Source: Streptomyces pyxinae
GTDB taxonomy: Bacteria; Actinomycetota; Actinomycetes; Streptomycetales; Streptomycetaceae
Assembly: GCF_024756275.1 (NCBI RefSeq)
Contig: NZ_JANUGQ010000003.1
Span: forward strand, 124,001 to 188,000
Direction of reading: 5' to 3'
Length of the DNA: 64,000 nucleotides
Below, piece by piece: positions 8,123 to 17,515 of the stretch. The translations under genes and the position numbers were made by a program. The notes beneath the pieces were generated by a model. That model searched no databases. It was given only the letters and a program-made list of their open reading frames with translations, and was not told where the DNA came from. Position 1 is the first letter of the stretch, and each line of letters opens with the position of its first letter.

Positions 8123-8578
8123 ATGCTGCGCCGACTCGTCCTGACCACCGCCGCCACCCTCGCCGCCCTCGGGGCCGGCTCGCTCGCCTCCGCCGCGCCC
8201 GCCGGGGCGATCGGGCCGCTGCCGCTGCCGCTGTTCTCGGGCCCGGACAAACTGACCGTGACCGTGAAGGACAGCGGCAACCCCATGGCCGACGGCACCT
8301 TCGAGCTGACCTGCGGCGCCCGGACCGCCGAGGGCACCCACCCGAAGGCCCAGGGCGCCTGCGACCGGCTGGAGGAGCTGGCGGACGAGGGCCAGGACCC
8401 GTTCACGCCGGTGCCGAAGACCCGGATGTGCACCATGCAGTACGGCGGCCCGGCCACCGCCCATGTCACCGGCACCTGGCAGGGCCGGCCGGTGGACGCG
8501 CACTTCGACCGGAGCAATGGGTGCGAGATCTCCAGGTGGGACGCCATGAAGCCGGTGCTGCCGATGGCCCGGTCCTAG
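8123..8578 (+). CDS. Secreted subtilisin-inhibitor-like (SSI family) protease inhibitor
   Basis: A 151-residue precursor. The signal peptide is MLRRLVLTTAATLAALGAGSL with a probable cut after ASA or AGA near residue 30. The mature part (about 115 residues) matches Streptomyces subtilisin inhibitors. The four conserved cysteines are in LTCGAR, GACDRL, MCTMQYGG and NGCEIS. The reactive-site loop CTMQYGGP aligns with CPMVYDP of SSI, so P1 is probably Met and P1' Gln, predicting inhibition of subtilisin- or chymotrypsin-like rather than trypsin-like enzymes. The start is ATG 8123 with CCAGGAG 6 bases upstream. An upstream in-frame start (8039) would bury the signal peptide and is rejected. SSI proteins are secreted extracellularly, often around aerial growth. 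Confidence 0.95.
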   Translation: MLRRLVLTTAATLAALGAGSLASAAPAGAIGPLPLPLFSGPDKLTVTVKDSGNPMADGTFELTCGARTAEGTHPKAQGACDRLEELADEGQDPFTPVPKTRMCTMQYGGPATAHVTGTWQGRPVDAHFDRSNGCEISRWDAMKPVLPMARS

Positions 8579-8709
8579 CCGGACCGGCACACAACCGCCG
8601 CCACGCCCTCACCGGCTGCCCTTAGACTCCCTTCCAGTGACGCGGTCCCGGCCGCCCGGGACCCGCGCCACTGTCAGGCCGCAGTACGTCAGTGGGAGGA
8701 AGCGTCGTC

Positions 8710-11700
8710 GTGAGCAGCAGGCCATCCCGAGGCGCTGCTCGCCTCGCAGCGATACTCGACGCGCTGCCCGACGGGCTGGTGCTCGTCAATTGCAATGGCA
8801 CGGTCGTCAACGCCAACACCATCGCGCTGGAGATGTTCGAGACGCCGGGCACGGCGCTCGTCGGACGCGGGCTGCTGGATCTGCTGCCCGCGTTCGACTC
8901 CCGGCTGATCCCCGGCTCCATGCGCCGCCCCGAGGCGGCGGACGCGCGGGGCCGCACCAAGCCCGCGCGCATGATCGCCCGGCGGACCGACGGCGGGGAG
9001 TTCCCGGTCGAGGTCACCAGCGCGAGCCTGGAGGACGGCCGGGAGGCGTACGCCCCGCAGGGCGCGCCCGCCCCCACCTTCACCGGCGACGAGCTGCTGA
9101 TGCTGGTCGTACGCGACCTCTCCGGCACCCTCGACACCGAGGCCGAGCTGGCCCGCTCGCAGCGGCAGACCGAGATGATCCTGCGCGCCGCCGCCGAGGG
9201 GGTCGTGGGCACGGACACCGACGGCCGGGTGGTGCTGGTCAACCCGGCCGCCGCGCAGATCCTCGGCTGGCGCGCCGGCGAGCTGGGCGGCAAGGAGCTG
9301 CACACGCTGATGCTGCACTCCCGGGCGGACGGCGAGCCCTTCCCGTACGACGAGTCGCCGCTCGCCGACACCCTCCGCTCCGGCCGCAAGCACCGGGTGC
9401 GCAACCAGGTGGTGTGGGCCAAGGACGGCTCGGCGGTGCCGGTGGACCTGACCACCGCCCCGGTCCGGGACGGCGACCAGCTGGTCGGCGCGGTGATGAC
9501 CTTCACCGACCGCCGGCCGTACGAGGAGCAGGCCGCCCGGCACGAGGCGGAGCTCACGGAGCTCACCGAAGCGCACGAGACCGCGCTCGCGGAGCTCACG
9601 GGGAAGCACGAGGCGGAACTCGCCGCGCTGACCGAGAAGCACGCCACCGAGCTGGCCGACCGCAGCGAGCGGAGCGCCGTCACGCTGGAGCGGCTCCAGG
9701 AGCGGTACGACGAGGCCGAGCGGCACCAGACCGAGCTGACCGCCCGGCACGCCCAGCTCACCGCCGTACTGGCCGGGTCGCTGCGCGGCCCCCTGGAGCG
9801 GCTCCGGGCGCAGTTGGGCACCCTCGCCGCCGACCCGGCCGGCCAGCTCTGGCCCGAGGCCAACCAGGTGCTGCACCATCTGTCCGCCGGGTACGCCCGG
9901 ATGACGACGCTTGTCGACAATGTGCTCGCCTACCAGCGGCTGGACGCGGGCGCCGAGGAGCTGCACAAGGACAAGGCGCTGCTGGACGCGGTGGTGGCGG
10001 CCGGCGTCGAGGGCGCGGTGGAGCTGATCGGCCCAGGCCGGGTGCAGTTCGCGGTGCACGCCCCGCCGATCGAGGCCGAGGTGGACGGCGCCCGGCTGTC
10101 GGTCGCGCTCGCCCATCTGATCGCGGACGTGGCCGGGGTCGACTCCACCGGTACGGCCCGGGCGGTGCCGGGCGGCGGCTACGCGGACACCACGGTGGTG
10201 GTCGCGGCGGCACAGCGCGGCGAGGTCGTACGGATCGAGGTGCGCGGCCCGTACGCCGGCGGCGACCCGGTCCACGAGCCGGTGGTGCGCGGGATCGTGA
10301 CGGCGCACGGCGGCGTGGTCCAGGCCCACGAGGTGCCGGGGGCGGGCGCGGGCGCCTATGTCCTGGAGGTACCGCTCGGCGGCGGCTCCGGCGCGGTGGC
10401 CCCGGGAGCGCCGGTCCCCGCGAGCGGGGCGGCGCCGGCGGACGGCGACACGACCGGTGTGCCGCACACGGTGAAGGCGGAGGCGCGGGAGGCGGCGGGT
10501 TCGCCCGGCGGGGCCCCGGACACGGCTCCGGCCGCCACCCCGGCCGGCCCGGTCGTCGCCACCCCGGCCGGCGTCCCGGGCGGCCCGGTCACCGCTCCGG
10601 CCGGGCCGGCCGGTCCAGTCGTCACCCCGGCCGGCCCGGCCGGGACGCCGGTGGTGCCCGCGCAGGCATCGCCGGGGTCCGGTACCGCGGGCGGCGGTCG
10701 GCGGCGGGCCCGGCGGGCCTCGACCGACGCGTTCCTGGACAGCCCGGTACGCGCCGAGGACCCGGTGGCCGCCGAACCGACCGGCCGGCGCCGGGCGCGC
10801 CCCGAGCCGGCCGGTGCGCCCGCCGGCGCGCCCGCCGGGACGGAGGGCGCGGCCACCGAGCCGACCGGCCGCCGGCGCGGGCGCCCCAGCCCGGCCGAGA
10901 CGGCTGCCCCCGGTTCCGGGGCCGCACCCGGGGCAGGAGGCGAAGTCGCCGCCGAGGGCGCGGTGCTGACGGCCGCCGAGAGCGCCCAGGGCCGTGCCGC
11001 GCTCGGCGAGACGGTGCCCCCGCAGGGCATGCCCGCCGACGCCGGTCCGGTACCGGTGCCGCCGGCCGGACGCCGGGCCCGGCGCGAGGGCGAGCCGCTC
11101 CCGGCCCTGCCCGCCGGCCCCGCCCTGCCTCCGGGCGGTGCCGAAACGCCCGCCCCCGGGACCGCCGAGGCGCCGGGCGGTCGCCGGGCGCGCCGGGCGC
11201 TGGCCGCCGCGCACGAGCGGGACCAGGCGCCGGTGGCTCCCGAGGGCGCCGCCCGTTCGCCGTTCGCCCTGCCGCCCGCCGCGGCCGACCGCCGTCCGGA
11301 CGAGGCGGCCCGCCACGACGCGGCCGGCACCGCCCCGGACGACGACCACACCCCGCCCCAGCCGCACCCGCTCCCGTCCGGCCGGCGCCGCGCGCCCGCG
11401 CCCGTACCCGGGCAGCCGGGCGCCGGGGCCCCGGACACCGCCCCCGCGACCGGACCGGAGGCCGCGCCGACGAGCGCGGGCACCGGTTCCGTACCGCTGC
11501 CGCCCACCGCGCCCCCGCCGGCCGGCCCCGCCGCCTCCGGCACGCAGCCGCTCCCGGTCGAGGCGCCGGCCGACTCCACCCAGGGGCGGGAGTTCAGCGT
11601 GCGCACCCTGGGTCAGGGCGTGCCGTTCGTCCACCCGGGCACCGGCCGGCCGGTCGCGGCACCGGGCGCCCCGGCCCCGCAGCCGACCACACCGCAGCCG

Positions 11701-12846
11701 GCCGCCCCGCACCCCGGCCAGGGCACTCCGCCGCACGGCACCCCGGCGCACGGGACTCCGGCGCAGGGCACCCCGGCCCAGGCCGCGACGCCGCCCACCG
11801 GTACGCCTCCGGCCGCCGGTACGCCCCCGCAGGGCTCGGGCCGCCGCCGGAAGCTGGCCACGCCCCCGGAGGACGAGCCCGCGACCGCGCCCCAGCCGGC
11901 CCCCGCGCCCGCCCGGCCGGGTGCGGCCCGGCCCCAGCCGGGGGCGGGCGCTCAGCCCCCGGCAGCCGAACGGCCCCGGCTGGCCCCGCGACCGGGCGGC
12001 CGGGCGTACGAGATCGGCGCGCCCGACGAGAACGCCGACGAGGGTCCCGAGCCGCTGGACGGCCCGGGCGGCGCGGTCGAGGTGGCCAACGAGCCCGTGC
12101 CGCAGCCGGTCGACGACGAGCTGCCCCCGGAGCCGCTGGACAACCCGCGCCGGCTGCTGGTCTGGCCGGCGCCCGACGTCTCGACCCAGCAGGCGCTGAG
12201 CGACCGGGGCTACCGGCCGGTCATCGTGCACTCCCGCGAGGAGGTGGACGCGCAGATCGCGGCCTTCCCGGCGGCGCTCTTCGTGGACCCGCTGACCGGT
12301 CCCATCACCCGGACGGCCCTGCAGTCGCTCCGTCAGGCGGCGGTCGCGGCCGAGGTCCCGGTGCTGCTGGCGGCCGGGCTCGGGCAGGCCACCCGGGAGG
12401 CCGCGTACGGCGCCGATCCGGCCGTACTCCTCAAGGCGCTGGCACCCCGGGACAGCGAACAGCACCCCTCCCGGGTCCTGCTGATCGAGGAGCAGGAGGA
12501 GATCGCCCTCGCCCTGACGGCGGCGCTGGAGCGGCGCGGGATGCGGGTCGCCCACGCGGCCACCGACGGCGACGCGGTCACCCTGGCCGCCCAGATCCGG
12601 CCGAACCTGGTGGTGATGGATCTGATGCAGATCCGCCGCCGGCGCGCCGGGATCATCGACTGGCTGCGCGCCAACGGGCAGTTGAACCGGACGCCGCTGG
12701 TGGTCTACACGGCCGCCAGCCTGGACCGGACGGAGCTGCCGAGGCTGGCGTCCGGCGAGACGGTGCTCTTCCTGGCCGAGCGGTCGACCAGCGCCGAGGT
12801 GCAGTCGCGGATCGTGGACCTGCTGGCCAAGATCGGCACCAACTGA
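8710..12846 (+). CDS. Giant PAS / degenerate histidine kinase / tandem pseudo-receiver protein
   Basis: A 1378-residue protein. Order: PAS-like domain (about 8-142), second PAS (about 157-275, LVNPAAAQILGW), coiled coil (about 277-350, repeated EL/LTEKH heptads), a kinase-like core (about 354-557), a disordered Ala/Pro/Gly region (about 557-1140), and two receiver-like domains (about 1145-1250 and 1254-1378). The dimerisation segment reads GSLRGPLERL where kinases have a phospho-accepting His in H-E-[LF]-R-[TN]-P-L, so it is probably a pseudokinase. The last receiver keeps an Asp (VVMDLMQ) but lacks the conserved Lys (VLFLAE). The disordered part repeats GRRRAR-like Arg clusters at least seven times. 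The second GTG (8710) has GGAGG 9 bases upstream and is preferred over GTG 8692. It is probably a signalling scaffold; partners unknown. Confidence 0.9.
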   Translation: MSSRPSRGAARLAAILDALPDGLVLVNCNGTVVNANTIALEMFETPGTALVGRGLLDLLPAFDSRLIPGSMRRPEAADARGRTKPARMIARRTDGGEFPVEVTSASLEDGREAYAPQGAPAPTFTGDELLMLVVRDLSGTLDTEAELARSQRQTEMILRAAAEGVVGTDTDGRVVLVNPAAAQILGWRAGELGGKELHTLMLHSRADGEPFPYDESPLADTLRSGRKHRVRNQVVWAKDGSAVPVDLTTAPVRDGDQLVGAVMTFTDRRPYEEQAARHEAELTELTEAHETALAELTGKHEAELAALTEKHATELADRSERSAVTLERLQERYDEAERHQTELTARHAQLTAVLAGSLRGPLERLRAQLGTLAADPAGQLWPEANQVLHHLSAGYARMTTLVDNVLAYQRLDAGAEELHKDKALLDAVVAAGVEGAVELIGPGRVQFAVHAPPIEAEVDGARLSVALAHLIADVAGVDSTGTARAVPGGGYADTTVVVAAAQRGEVVRIEVRGPYAGGDPVHEPVVRGIVTAHGGVVQAHEVPGAGAGAYVLEVPLGGGSGAVAPGAPVPASGAAPADGDTTGVPHTVKAEAREAAGSPGGAPDTAPAATPAGPVVATPAGVPGGPVTAPAGPAGPVVTPAGPAGTPVVPAQASPGSGTAGGGRRRARRASTDAFLDSPVRAEDPVAAEPTGRRRARPEPAGAPAGAPAGTEGAATEPTGRRRGRPSPAETAAPGSGAAPGAGGEVAAEGAVLTAAESAQGRAALGETVPPQGMPADAGPVPVPPAGRRARREGEPLPALPAGPALPPGGAETPAPGTAEAPGGRRARRALAAAHERDQAPVAPEGAARSPFALPPAAADRRPDEAARHDAAGTAPDDDHTPPQPHPLPSGRRRAPAPVPGQPGAGAPDTAPATGPEAAPTSAGTGSVPLPPTAPPPAGPAASGTQPLPVEAPADSTQGREFSVRTLGQGVPFVHPGTGRPVAAPGAPAPQPTTPQPAAPHPGQGTPPHGTPAHGTPAQGTPAQAATPPTGTPPAAGTPPQGSGRRRKLATPPEDEPATAPQPAPAPARPGAARPQPGAGAQPPAAERPRLAPRPGGRAYEIGAPDENADEGPEPLDGPGGAVEVANEPVPQPVDDELPPEPLDNPRRLLVWPAPDVSTQQALSDRGYRPVIVHSREEVDAQIAAFPAALFVDPLTGPITRTALQSLRQAAVAAEVPVLLAAGLGQATREAAYGADPAVLLKALAPRDSEQHPSRVLLIEEQEEIALALTAALERRGMRVAHAATDGDAVTLAAQIRPNLVVMDLMQIRRRRAGIIDWLRANGQLNRTPLVVYTAASLDRTELPRLASGETVLFLAERSTSAEVQSRIVDLLAKIGTN

Positions 12847-13187
12847 CGCCACCCACCCGGCGGCCCGCCCCTCCCGGGGGCCCGGGTCGCCGGGCGCGTA
12901 TGGCGTACGACGACGGGCCGTCGAGCCACGTACCGCGGACGGCTCCGGAGAGTCCGGCCCACGTGCGGGTACGGCTCCGGCGCCGCCGGCCGGCCCCGTA
13001 CCGCGACGGCTGCGGGCCCCGGGCGCCTGCCGCGTACGACTCCGGGAAGCCCGGCCCGCGTGCGCGTGCGGCTCCGGGGCCGCCGGCCGCGTTCGGCGTA
13101 GCCCGTACGGTCCGGGGCCACCGGCCACCGGCCACGACGGCGTAGCCCGTACGAGTGATAAGCCCAGCGGGCCCGGCCCGGCCCGGC
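12847..13187. repeat. Intergenic gap with imperfect GC-rich repeats
   Basis: This 341-bp gap between convergent genes has no coding signal. It holds diverged repeats of a roughly 34-bp unit (for example 12958-12991 and 13055-13088, about 85% alike by eye) and shorter scattered CGTAC-containing pieces. Confidence 0.55.
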
Positions 13188-14834
13188 TCACATCCGGGTG
13201 ACGTCCAGCTCCCCCGCCGCGTACTGCTTGCGGATCACCTTCTTGTCGAACTTTCCGACGCTGGTCTTCGGCACGGCAGGGACGATCGCCCAGCGCTCCG
13301 GCAGCTGCCACCTGGCGATGGACCCGGCCAGAAAGGCGCGGAGCGCCTCGTAGTCGGCGGTGGCGCCCTCCCGCAGCACGACGGTGGCCAGCGGGCGTTC
13401 GCCCCACTTCTCGTCGGGCACGGCGACGACCGCCGCCTCCGCCACGTCCGGATGGGCCATCAGCGCGTTCTCGATGGCGACGCTGGAGATCCACTCGCCG
13501 CCCGACTTGATGACGTCCTTGGCCCGGTCGGTGAGGGTCAGATAGCCGTCCGGCGAGATCACGCCGACGTCCCCGGTGCGCAGCCAGCCGTCCGGGGAGA
13601 ACTTGTCATCGGGCCGGAGCGGTTCGGCGCCCGCCCCGCCGTAGTAGGAGCCGGCGATCCACGGGCCGCGCACCTCCAGCTCGCCGGCCGACTCGCCGTC
13701 CCAGGGCAGGGTGGTGCCGTCGGGACCGGTGAGCCGCGCCTCCACCGAGGCGGGGAAGCGGCCCTGGGTGATCCGGTACGGCCGCTCCTCCTCGGTGGTC
13801 AGCCCGGCGGGCGGGTTGGCCATGGTGCCGAGCGGCGAGGTCTCGGTCATGCCCCAGGCCTGGCAGAGGCGGACCCCGAGCCGGTCGTACGCCTCCATCA
13901 GCGACGGCGGACACGCGGAGCCGCCGATGGTCACCCGGGCCAGCGAGGACAGATCGCGGGGGCGGGCGGTGACCTCGGTCAGCAGCCCCTGCCAGATGGT
14001 GGGGACGGCGGCGGCATGGGTGGGGCGCTCGCGTTCGATCATCTCCGCGAGCGGGCCGGGCTGGAGGAAGCGGTCCGGCATCAGCATGTTGACGCCGGAC
14101 AGGAAGGTGGCGTGCGGCAAGCCCCACGCGGCCACATGGAATTGAGGTACGACCATCAGGCTGGTGTCCCGGTCGGTGAGCCCCATCGACTCGGTCATGT
14201 TCACCTGCATCGAGTGCAGATAGATCGAACGGTGGGAGTACAGGACGCCCTTGGGGTCGCCGGTGGTGCCGGAGGTGTAGCACATGACGGCGGCCTGGCG
14301 CTCGTCCAGCTCGGGCCAGTCGTACCGGTCGGACCGGCCGGCGAGCAGTTCCTCGTACTCATGGACGCGCGGCGCGGCGCCGGCGAGGAGGGAGCGGTCC
14401 CCGGGCCCGGCGACCACGAGGTGCTCGACGGTGGTCAGCCGGGGCAGCAGCGGGGCGAGCAGCGGGAGGAGGGAGCCGTTGACGACGATCACCCGGTCGG
14501 CGGCGTGGTTGGCGATCCAGACCAGCTGCTCGGGCGGGAGGCGCAGATTGAGGGTGTGCAGCACGGCGCCCATGGCCGGGACGGCGAAGTACGCCTCCAC
14601 GTGCGCGGCGTTGTTCCACATGAGGGTGGCGACCCGGTCGTCGGGGGCCACCGCCAGCTCGTCCCGCAAAGCCGCTGCCAGCCGGTTCGCCCGGACGCCG
14701 ATCTCCGCGAAGGTGCGGCGGTGCGGCTCGGCCTCGCCGGTCCAGGTGGTGACCGTGGACCGGCCGTGGATCGTCGTCCCGTGGCGCAGGAGGCGGGTGA
14801 CGGTCAGCGGTACGTCCTGCATGGAGCTCAGCAC
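13188..14834 (-). CDS. AMP-dependent fatty acyl-CoA synthetase (medium/long-chain type)
   Basis: A 548-residue member of the acyl-adenylate-forming superfamily, converting a carboxylic acid, ATP and CoA to acyl-CoA, AMP and PPi. Core motifs are present: the P-loop-like [26 protein letters not shown], the adenylate-binding [15 protein letters not shown], the hinge [15 protein letters not shown] and the C-terminal catalytic Lys in [16 protein letters not shown]. The length is normal and no membrane segment is seen, so it is cytosolic. Start GTG 14834 has GGGAGG 6 bases upstream. A longer in-frame start at 14888 lacks such a site. Substrate chain length cannot be fixed from sequence; the best guess is medium- to long-chain fatty acids. 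It is followed by a repeat-bearing gap. Confidence 0.93.
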   Translation of the reverse strand: MLSSMQDVPLTVTRLLRHGTTIHGRSTVTTWTGEAEPHRRTFAEIGVRANRLAAALRDELAVAPDDRVATLMWNNAAHVEAYFAVPAMGAVLHTLNLRLPPEQLVWIANHAADRVIVVNGSLLPLLAPLLPRLTTVEHLVVAGPGDRSLLAGAAPRVHEYEELLAGRSDRYDWPELDERQAAVMCYTSGTTGDPKGVLYSHRSIYLHSMQVNMTESMGLTDRDTSLMVVPQFHVAAWGLPHATFLSGVNMLMPDRFLQPGPLAEMIERERPTHAAAVPTIWQGLLTEVTARPRDLSSLARVTIGGSACPPSLMEAYDRLGVRLCQAWGMTETSPLGTMANPPAGLTTEEERPYRITQGRFPASVEARLTGPDGTTLPWDGESAGELEVRGPWIAGSYYGGAGAEPLRPDDKFSPDGWLRTGDVGVISPDGYLTLTDRAKDVIKSGGEWISSVAIENALMAHPDVAEAAVVAVPDEKWGERPLATVVLREGATADYEALRAFLAGSIARWQLPERWAIVPAVPKTSVGKFDKKVIRKQYAAGELDVTRM

Positions 14835-14957
14835 GGCGTCCTCCCGGTGGGCGCTACGCGGCGGTAGGGATGCCCAGATTCTGCGCACGTACCGCGCGGT
14901 ATGTCACTACCCGGAAGTAGCCAGGGCGGCGTCCCGCCCCCGCCGCGGGGGATCCGC

Positions 14958-15653
14958 TCACCGCACCGGCGTGAGCCCCGGGTCGTCACGGAGCTTGCGC
15001 AGGGCACGGGAGACGGCGCTCTTGACCGTGCCGACGGACACCCCGAGCAGCTCGGCCGTCTGGACCTCGCTGAGGTCCTCGTAGTACCGCAGGACCACCA
15101 TGGCCCGCTGCCGGTCGGGAAGTCGCATGATCGCCCGCCACAGGGCGTCCCGCAGCACCTGCCGCTCGGCCAGGTCGGGCTCGGGCCGGCCGACCGGCTC
15201 CGGCGGCTCGTCGCAGATGTACTCCTCGATCCGCCGCTTGCGCCACTGCGAGGTACGGGTGTTCAGCAGGGCCCGGCGGACATAGCCGTCGAGCGCCCGG
15301 TGGTCCTCGATCCGGTCCCAGGCGACGTACGTCTTGGCGAGGGCGGTCTGCAGCAGGTCCTCGGCGTCGCTCGGATTGGCGGTGAGCGAACGGGCGGTGC
15401 GCAGCAGCATCGGCCCCCGGGCCCGTACGTACGAGGTGAACGACGGGTACGTCGGATACGACGGGTACGCCGCCTGCTCCGGGAGCGGCGGGTGGCCCCG
15501 GTGCCCCGGGCGCGCCGAGCACACCGGCGACGACGGGTCCCCCGGCGCGGCCGGCCGGACGGCAGCCCGGGCGGGCACGGCGGCCGGGACGGCGGCGGCG
15601 GAGGCGCCCCTGCAGACAGGCCCGGTGGTCGTCGGCCCAGTGGTCGCGGTCAT
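14958..15653 (-). CDS. SigE-family ECF RNA polymerase sigma factor
   Basis: A 231-residue protein. Region 2 (about 75-120; YVRARGPMLLRTARSL, DAEDLLQTALAKTYVAW) and region 4 (about 165-220; LPDRQRAMVVLRYYEDLS, VSVGTVKSAVSRALRKL) match the actinobacterial SigE-type (SigE70) subgroup, which commonly lacks a linked anti-sigma factor. None is seen here. The first 70 residues are a low-complexity, Pro/Tyr-rich extension, and the ATG at 15653 has no evident ribosome site, so a shorter protein of about 165 residues is possible. The divergent Prim-Pol gene starts 232 bases away, and a LexA-box-like site lies between them. Target promoters are unknown. Confidence 0.9.
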   Translation of the reverse strand: MTATTGPTTTGPVCRGASAAAVPAAVPARAAVRPAAPGDPSSPVCSARPGHRGHPPLPEQAAYPSYPTYPSFTSYVRARGPMLLRTARSLTANPSDAEDLLQTALAKTYVAWDRIEDHRALDGYVRRALLNTRTSQWRKRRIEEYICDEPPEPVGRPEPDLAERQVLRDALWRAIMRLPDRQRAMVVLRYYEDLSEVQTAELLGVSVGTVKSAVSRALRKLRDDPGLTPVR

Positions 15654-15859
15654 AGGAACACGCTATGAGCGGGCGCCGGGCCCCGGATCGGCCCCAGGTC
15701 CCGACCCCGGGTCCGCCTCAGGTTGTAGGGGCCACCGGCCGTGTACCTCCTGAAGGCGGAGACCCGCCGTAAGGGACGCCCCGCGCTTCGCACGGCGGCA
15801 GACCGGGGGCCGGGCACCGCCCCGGCCTCCCTCGCCCGCCCCTCTCCCGCTTCCCTTTT

Positions 15860-15875
15860 TCGAACGTTAGTACGA
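15860..15875. promoter_or_regulatory. Putative LexA (SOS) box upstream of Prim-Pol gene
   Basis: TCGAACGTTAGTACGA differs at one position from the Gram-positive/actinobacterial SOS-box consensus TCGAAC-N4-GTTCGA. It ends 10 bases before the ATG of the Prim-Pol gene, so bound LexA would block transcription or a short leader. It could also affect the divergent sigma gene. Confidence 0.5.
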
Positions 15876-15885
15876 GACTGGTCCC

Positions 15886-16770
15886 ATGGCCACCACTCAC
15901 CGGCAGGCCCCGGCCACCCCGGCCCTGACCCATGCGCTGTCCGCCGCCGCCCACGGGCTGCCCGTCTTCCCGCTCTCCCCGGGCAAGCAGCCGGCGGTCC
16001 GCTCGCCCCACCGCGACGACCCCGGGAGGGCCACCTGCCGGGGTGAGTGCGGCCGCCCGGGCCACGGGGTGCACGACGCCACCACGGACCCGGCCGCCGT
16101 CCGGGCGCTCTTCGCCGCCGCGCCCCGGGCCACCGGTTACGGCATCGCCTGCGGCCGGGACCCGTATCACCTGATCGGCATCGACCTGGACCGCTCCTCG
16201 CCGCTGGAGCCCGCGAGCGCCGTGGAGCTGCGCCAGCTGGCGCTCCAGCAGCTGTTCGCCGTGCCCGACACCGTCACCGTGCTCACGCCCAGCGGTGGAC
16301 GGCACCTCTGGCTGGCCGGCCCGCCCGCCACCGCCGTCCCGAACTCGGCCGGGCGGCTCGCCCCCGGCGTCGACGTGCGGGGCGCCGGCGGCTACCTGGT
16401 CGGCCCCGGCTCGGTCACCGCGCGCGGCGCCTACCGGCTGCTCCCCGGCACCGGCCGCCTCCCCCCGGCCCGCTGCCCGGACGCCCTGCTGCGCCTGCTG
16501 GCCCCGGCGCCCGCCCCGGCACCCGCGCCCCGCCCGACCGGCCACCCGGCGTCCGGCCAGGGCCTGCTGCACTTCGTCCTCGCCGCCCGCGAGGGCCAGC
16601 GCAACACGCGCCTGTTCTGGGCCGCCTGCCGTGCCTGCGAACACGACCTGGGCCCCGCCTTCCTGGACGCCCTGGCCGACGCCGCCGTCCGCACCGGCCT
16701 CCCCGCCCCCGAAGCCCGCGCCACCATCGCCTCCGCCACCCGCCTGACGACCCCGGCGCGGCGCGCCTGA
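15886..16770 (+). CDS. Prim-Pol domain protein (bifunctional DNA primase/polymerase N-terminal type)
   Basis: A 294-residue protein. Residues about 15-210 match the AEP/Prim-Pol superfamily. LPVFPLSPGKQPAV is followed by a probable zinc knuckle (CRGECGRPGHGVHDAT), GIACGRDPYHLIGIDLDRSSP with the metal-binding D-x-D, GGRHLWLAGP with the catalytic-region His, and DVRGAGGYLVGPGS. About 80 further residues follow, rich in Pro then helical. There is no helicase domain, unlike phage or plasmid replication proteins, so it is a stand-alone enzyme, possibly for repair or restart. The start is ATG 15886, with no obvious ribosome site. The LexA-box-like site just upstream supports a DNA-damage role (inference). 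Confidence 0.88.
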   Translation: MATTHRQAPATPALTHALSAAAHGLPVFPLSPGKQPAVRSPHRDDPGRATCRGECGRPGHGVHDATTDPAAVRALFAAAPRATGYGIACGRDPYHLIGIDLDRSSPLEPASAVELRQLALQQLFAVPDTVTVLTPSGGRHLWLAGPPATAVPNSAGRLAPGVDVRGAGGYLVGPGSVTARGAYRLLPGTGRLPPARCPDALLRLLAPAPAPAPAPRPTGHPASGQGLLHFVLAAREGQRNTRLFWAACRACEHDLGPAFLDALADAAVRTGLPAPEARATIASATRLTTPARRA

Positions 16771-16818
16771 CCGGCGGCGGGGCCACCGGCCCGGTCTCCG
16801 CATGCCGGGTCCTGCTGG

Positions 16819-17493
16819 TCAGTCGTCTCCGACGGTGATGCCGAGTTCGTCCACGAGGGCCTGGGCGAGGTCTGTCTGCTGGCCGGGATCGATACGGACC
16901 TCGGCCAAGTTGGTGATGCCACGGATCCGTGAGAGGTCGTTGCCGCGAAGATCGGTGCCCCGGTACCGTCCGCCGCCGAACTCGGTCAGCTCGAGCCCGC
17001 TGTCCGAGAACACGGTGCCGGACAGGTCGCAGTCGGTGAACGCGGCCTCGGTGAAGGTACAACCGACGAACGCGACGGGGCCGGTGGCACGCACCTTCTC
17101 GAAGGTGGCGTAGTCGAAACGGCACTTCTCGAACAGCGCGTCGTCCAGGGCCACGCCGTTCAGTGCGGCGCCCATCAGTCTGCAGTCGCGGAAGTGGACC
17201 CGGGTGAGCTTGCTCTCCCTCCAGCGGACCGAGCCCAGATCACTGCTGGTGATCTCGACGCCATGAAGGCTCAGCGCGTCGAACTCGACCTGCTTCGCGC
17301 GGACACCGCTGACCCTGCCCGTGATGAGCCGGCCTCCGGCGAGGGCCAGCGAGCGCAGCTCCACGTCCCTGTACGCGAATTCCTGGACGGCACCGCGGGG
17401 ACTGTCCAGCGTCTCGACCATGGACAGATAGATGCCTGGCTCATCGAGATCGGGAGTGGTCACGGTGATGTGGCCGAAGGTGCGGCTGGCCAT
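16819..17493 (-). CDS. Pentapeptide-repeat protein of the RiPP locus (possible immunity protein)
   Basis: A 224-residue soluble protein. Residues about 45-200 show the A-[DN]-[LF]-x-x five-residue periodicity of a right-handed quadrilateral beta-helix (for example HFRDCRLMGAALNGVALDDA, FVGCTFTEAAFTDCDLSGTV). The first 40 residues form a non-repetitive cap beginning MASRTFGHITV. AAGGAG lies 4 bases upstream of ATG 17493. It is the third gene of the minus-strand group maturase-precursor-pentapeptide, 60 bases after the precursor stop, across a hairpin. Pentapeptide proteins of the Qnr/McbG/AlbG type protect gyrase by mimicking DNA, so a self-resistance role is plausible. This is inference; no gyrase-binding signature can be read from sequence. 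Confidence 0.9.
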   Translation of the reverse strand: MASRTFGHITVTTPDLDEPGIYLSMVETLDSPRGAVQEFAYRDVELRSLALAGGRLITGRVSGVRAKQVEFDALSLHGVEITSSDLGSVRWRESKLTRVHFRDCRLMGAALNGVALDDALFEKCRFDYATFEKVRATGPVAFVGCTFTEAAFTDCDLSGTVFSDSGLELTEFGGGRYRGTDLRGNDLSRIRGITNLAEVRIDPGQQTDLAQALVDELGITVGDD

Positions 17494-17515
17494 GGTGCTC
17501 CTTCAACGTAGTGCC

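Noticed and set aside
8689..13494. Very long antisense open frames (over 1000 codons) opposite the PAS-kinase gene and elsewhere
   Set aside because: High GC removes stop codons from all frames. The frames show no natural codon bias and consist of Arg/Gly/Pro-rich text. The plus-strand gene explains the codon pattern.
15886..16770. Prophage or plasmid replication module around the Prim-Pol gene
   Set aside because: No helicase, integrase or structural phage genes; neighbours are core genes, and the protein lacks the C-terminal helicase of mobile-element versions.
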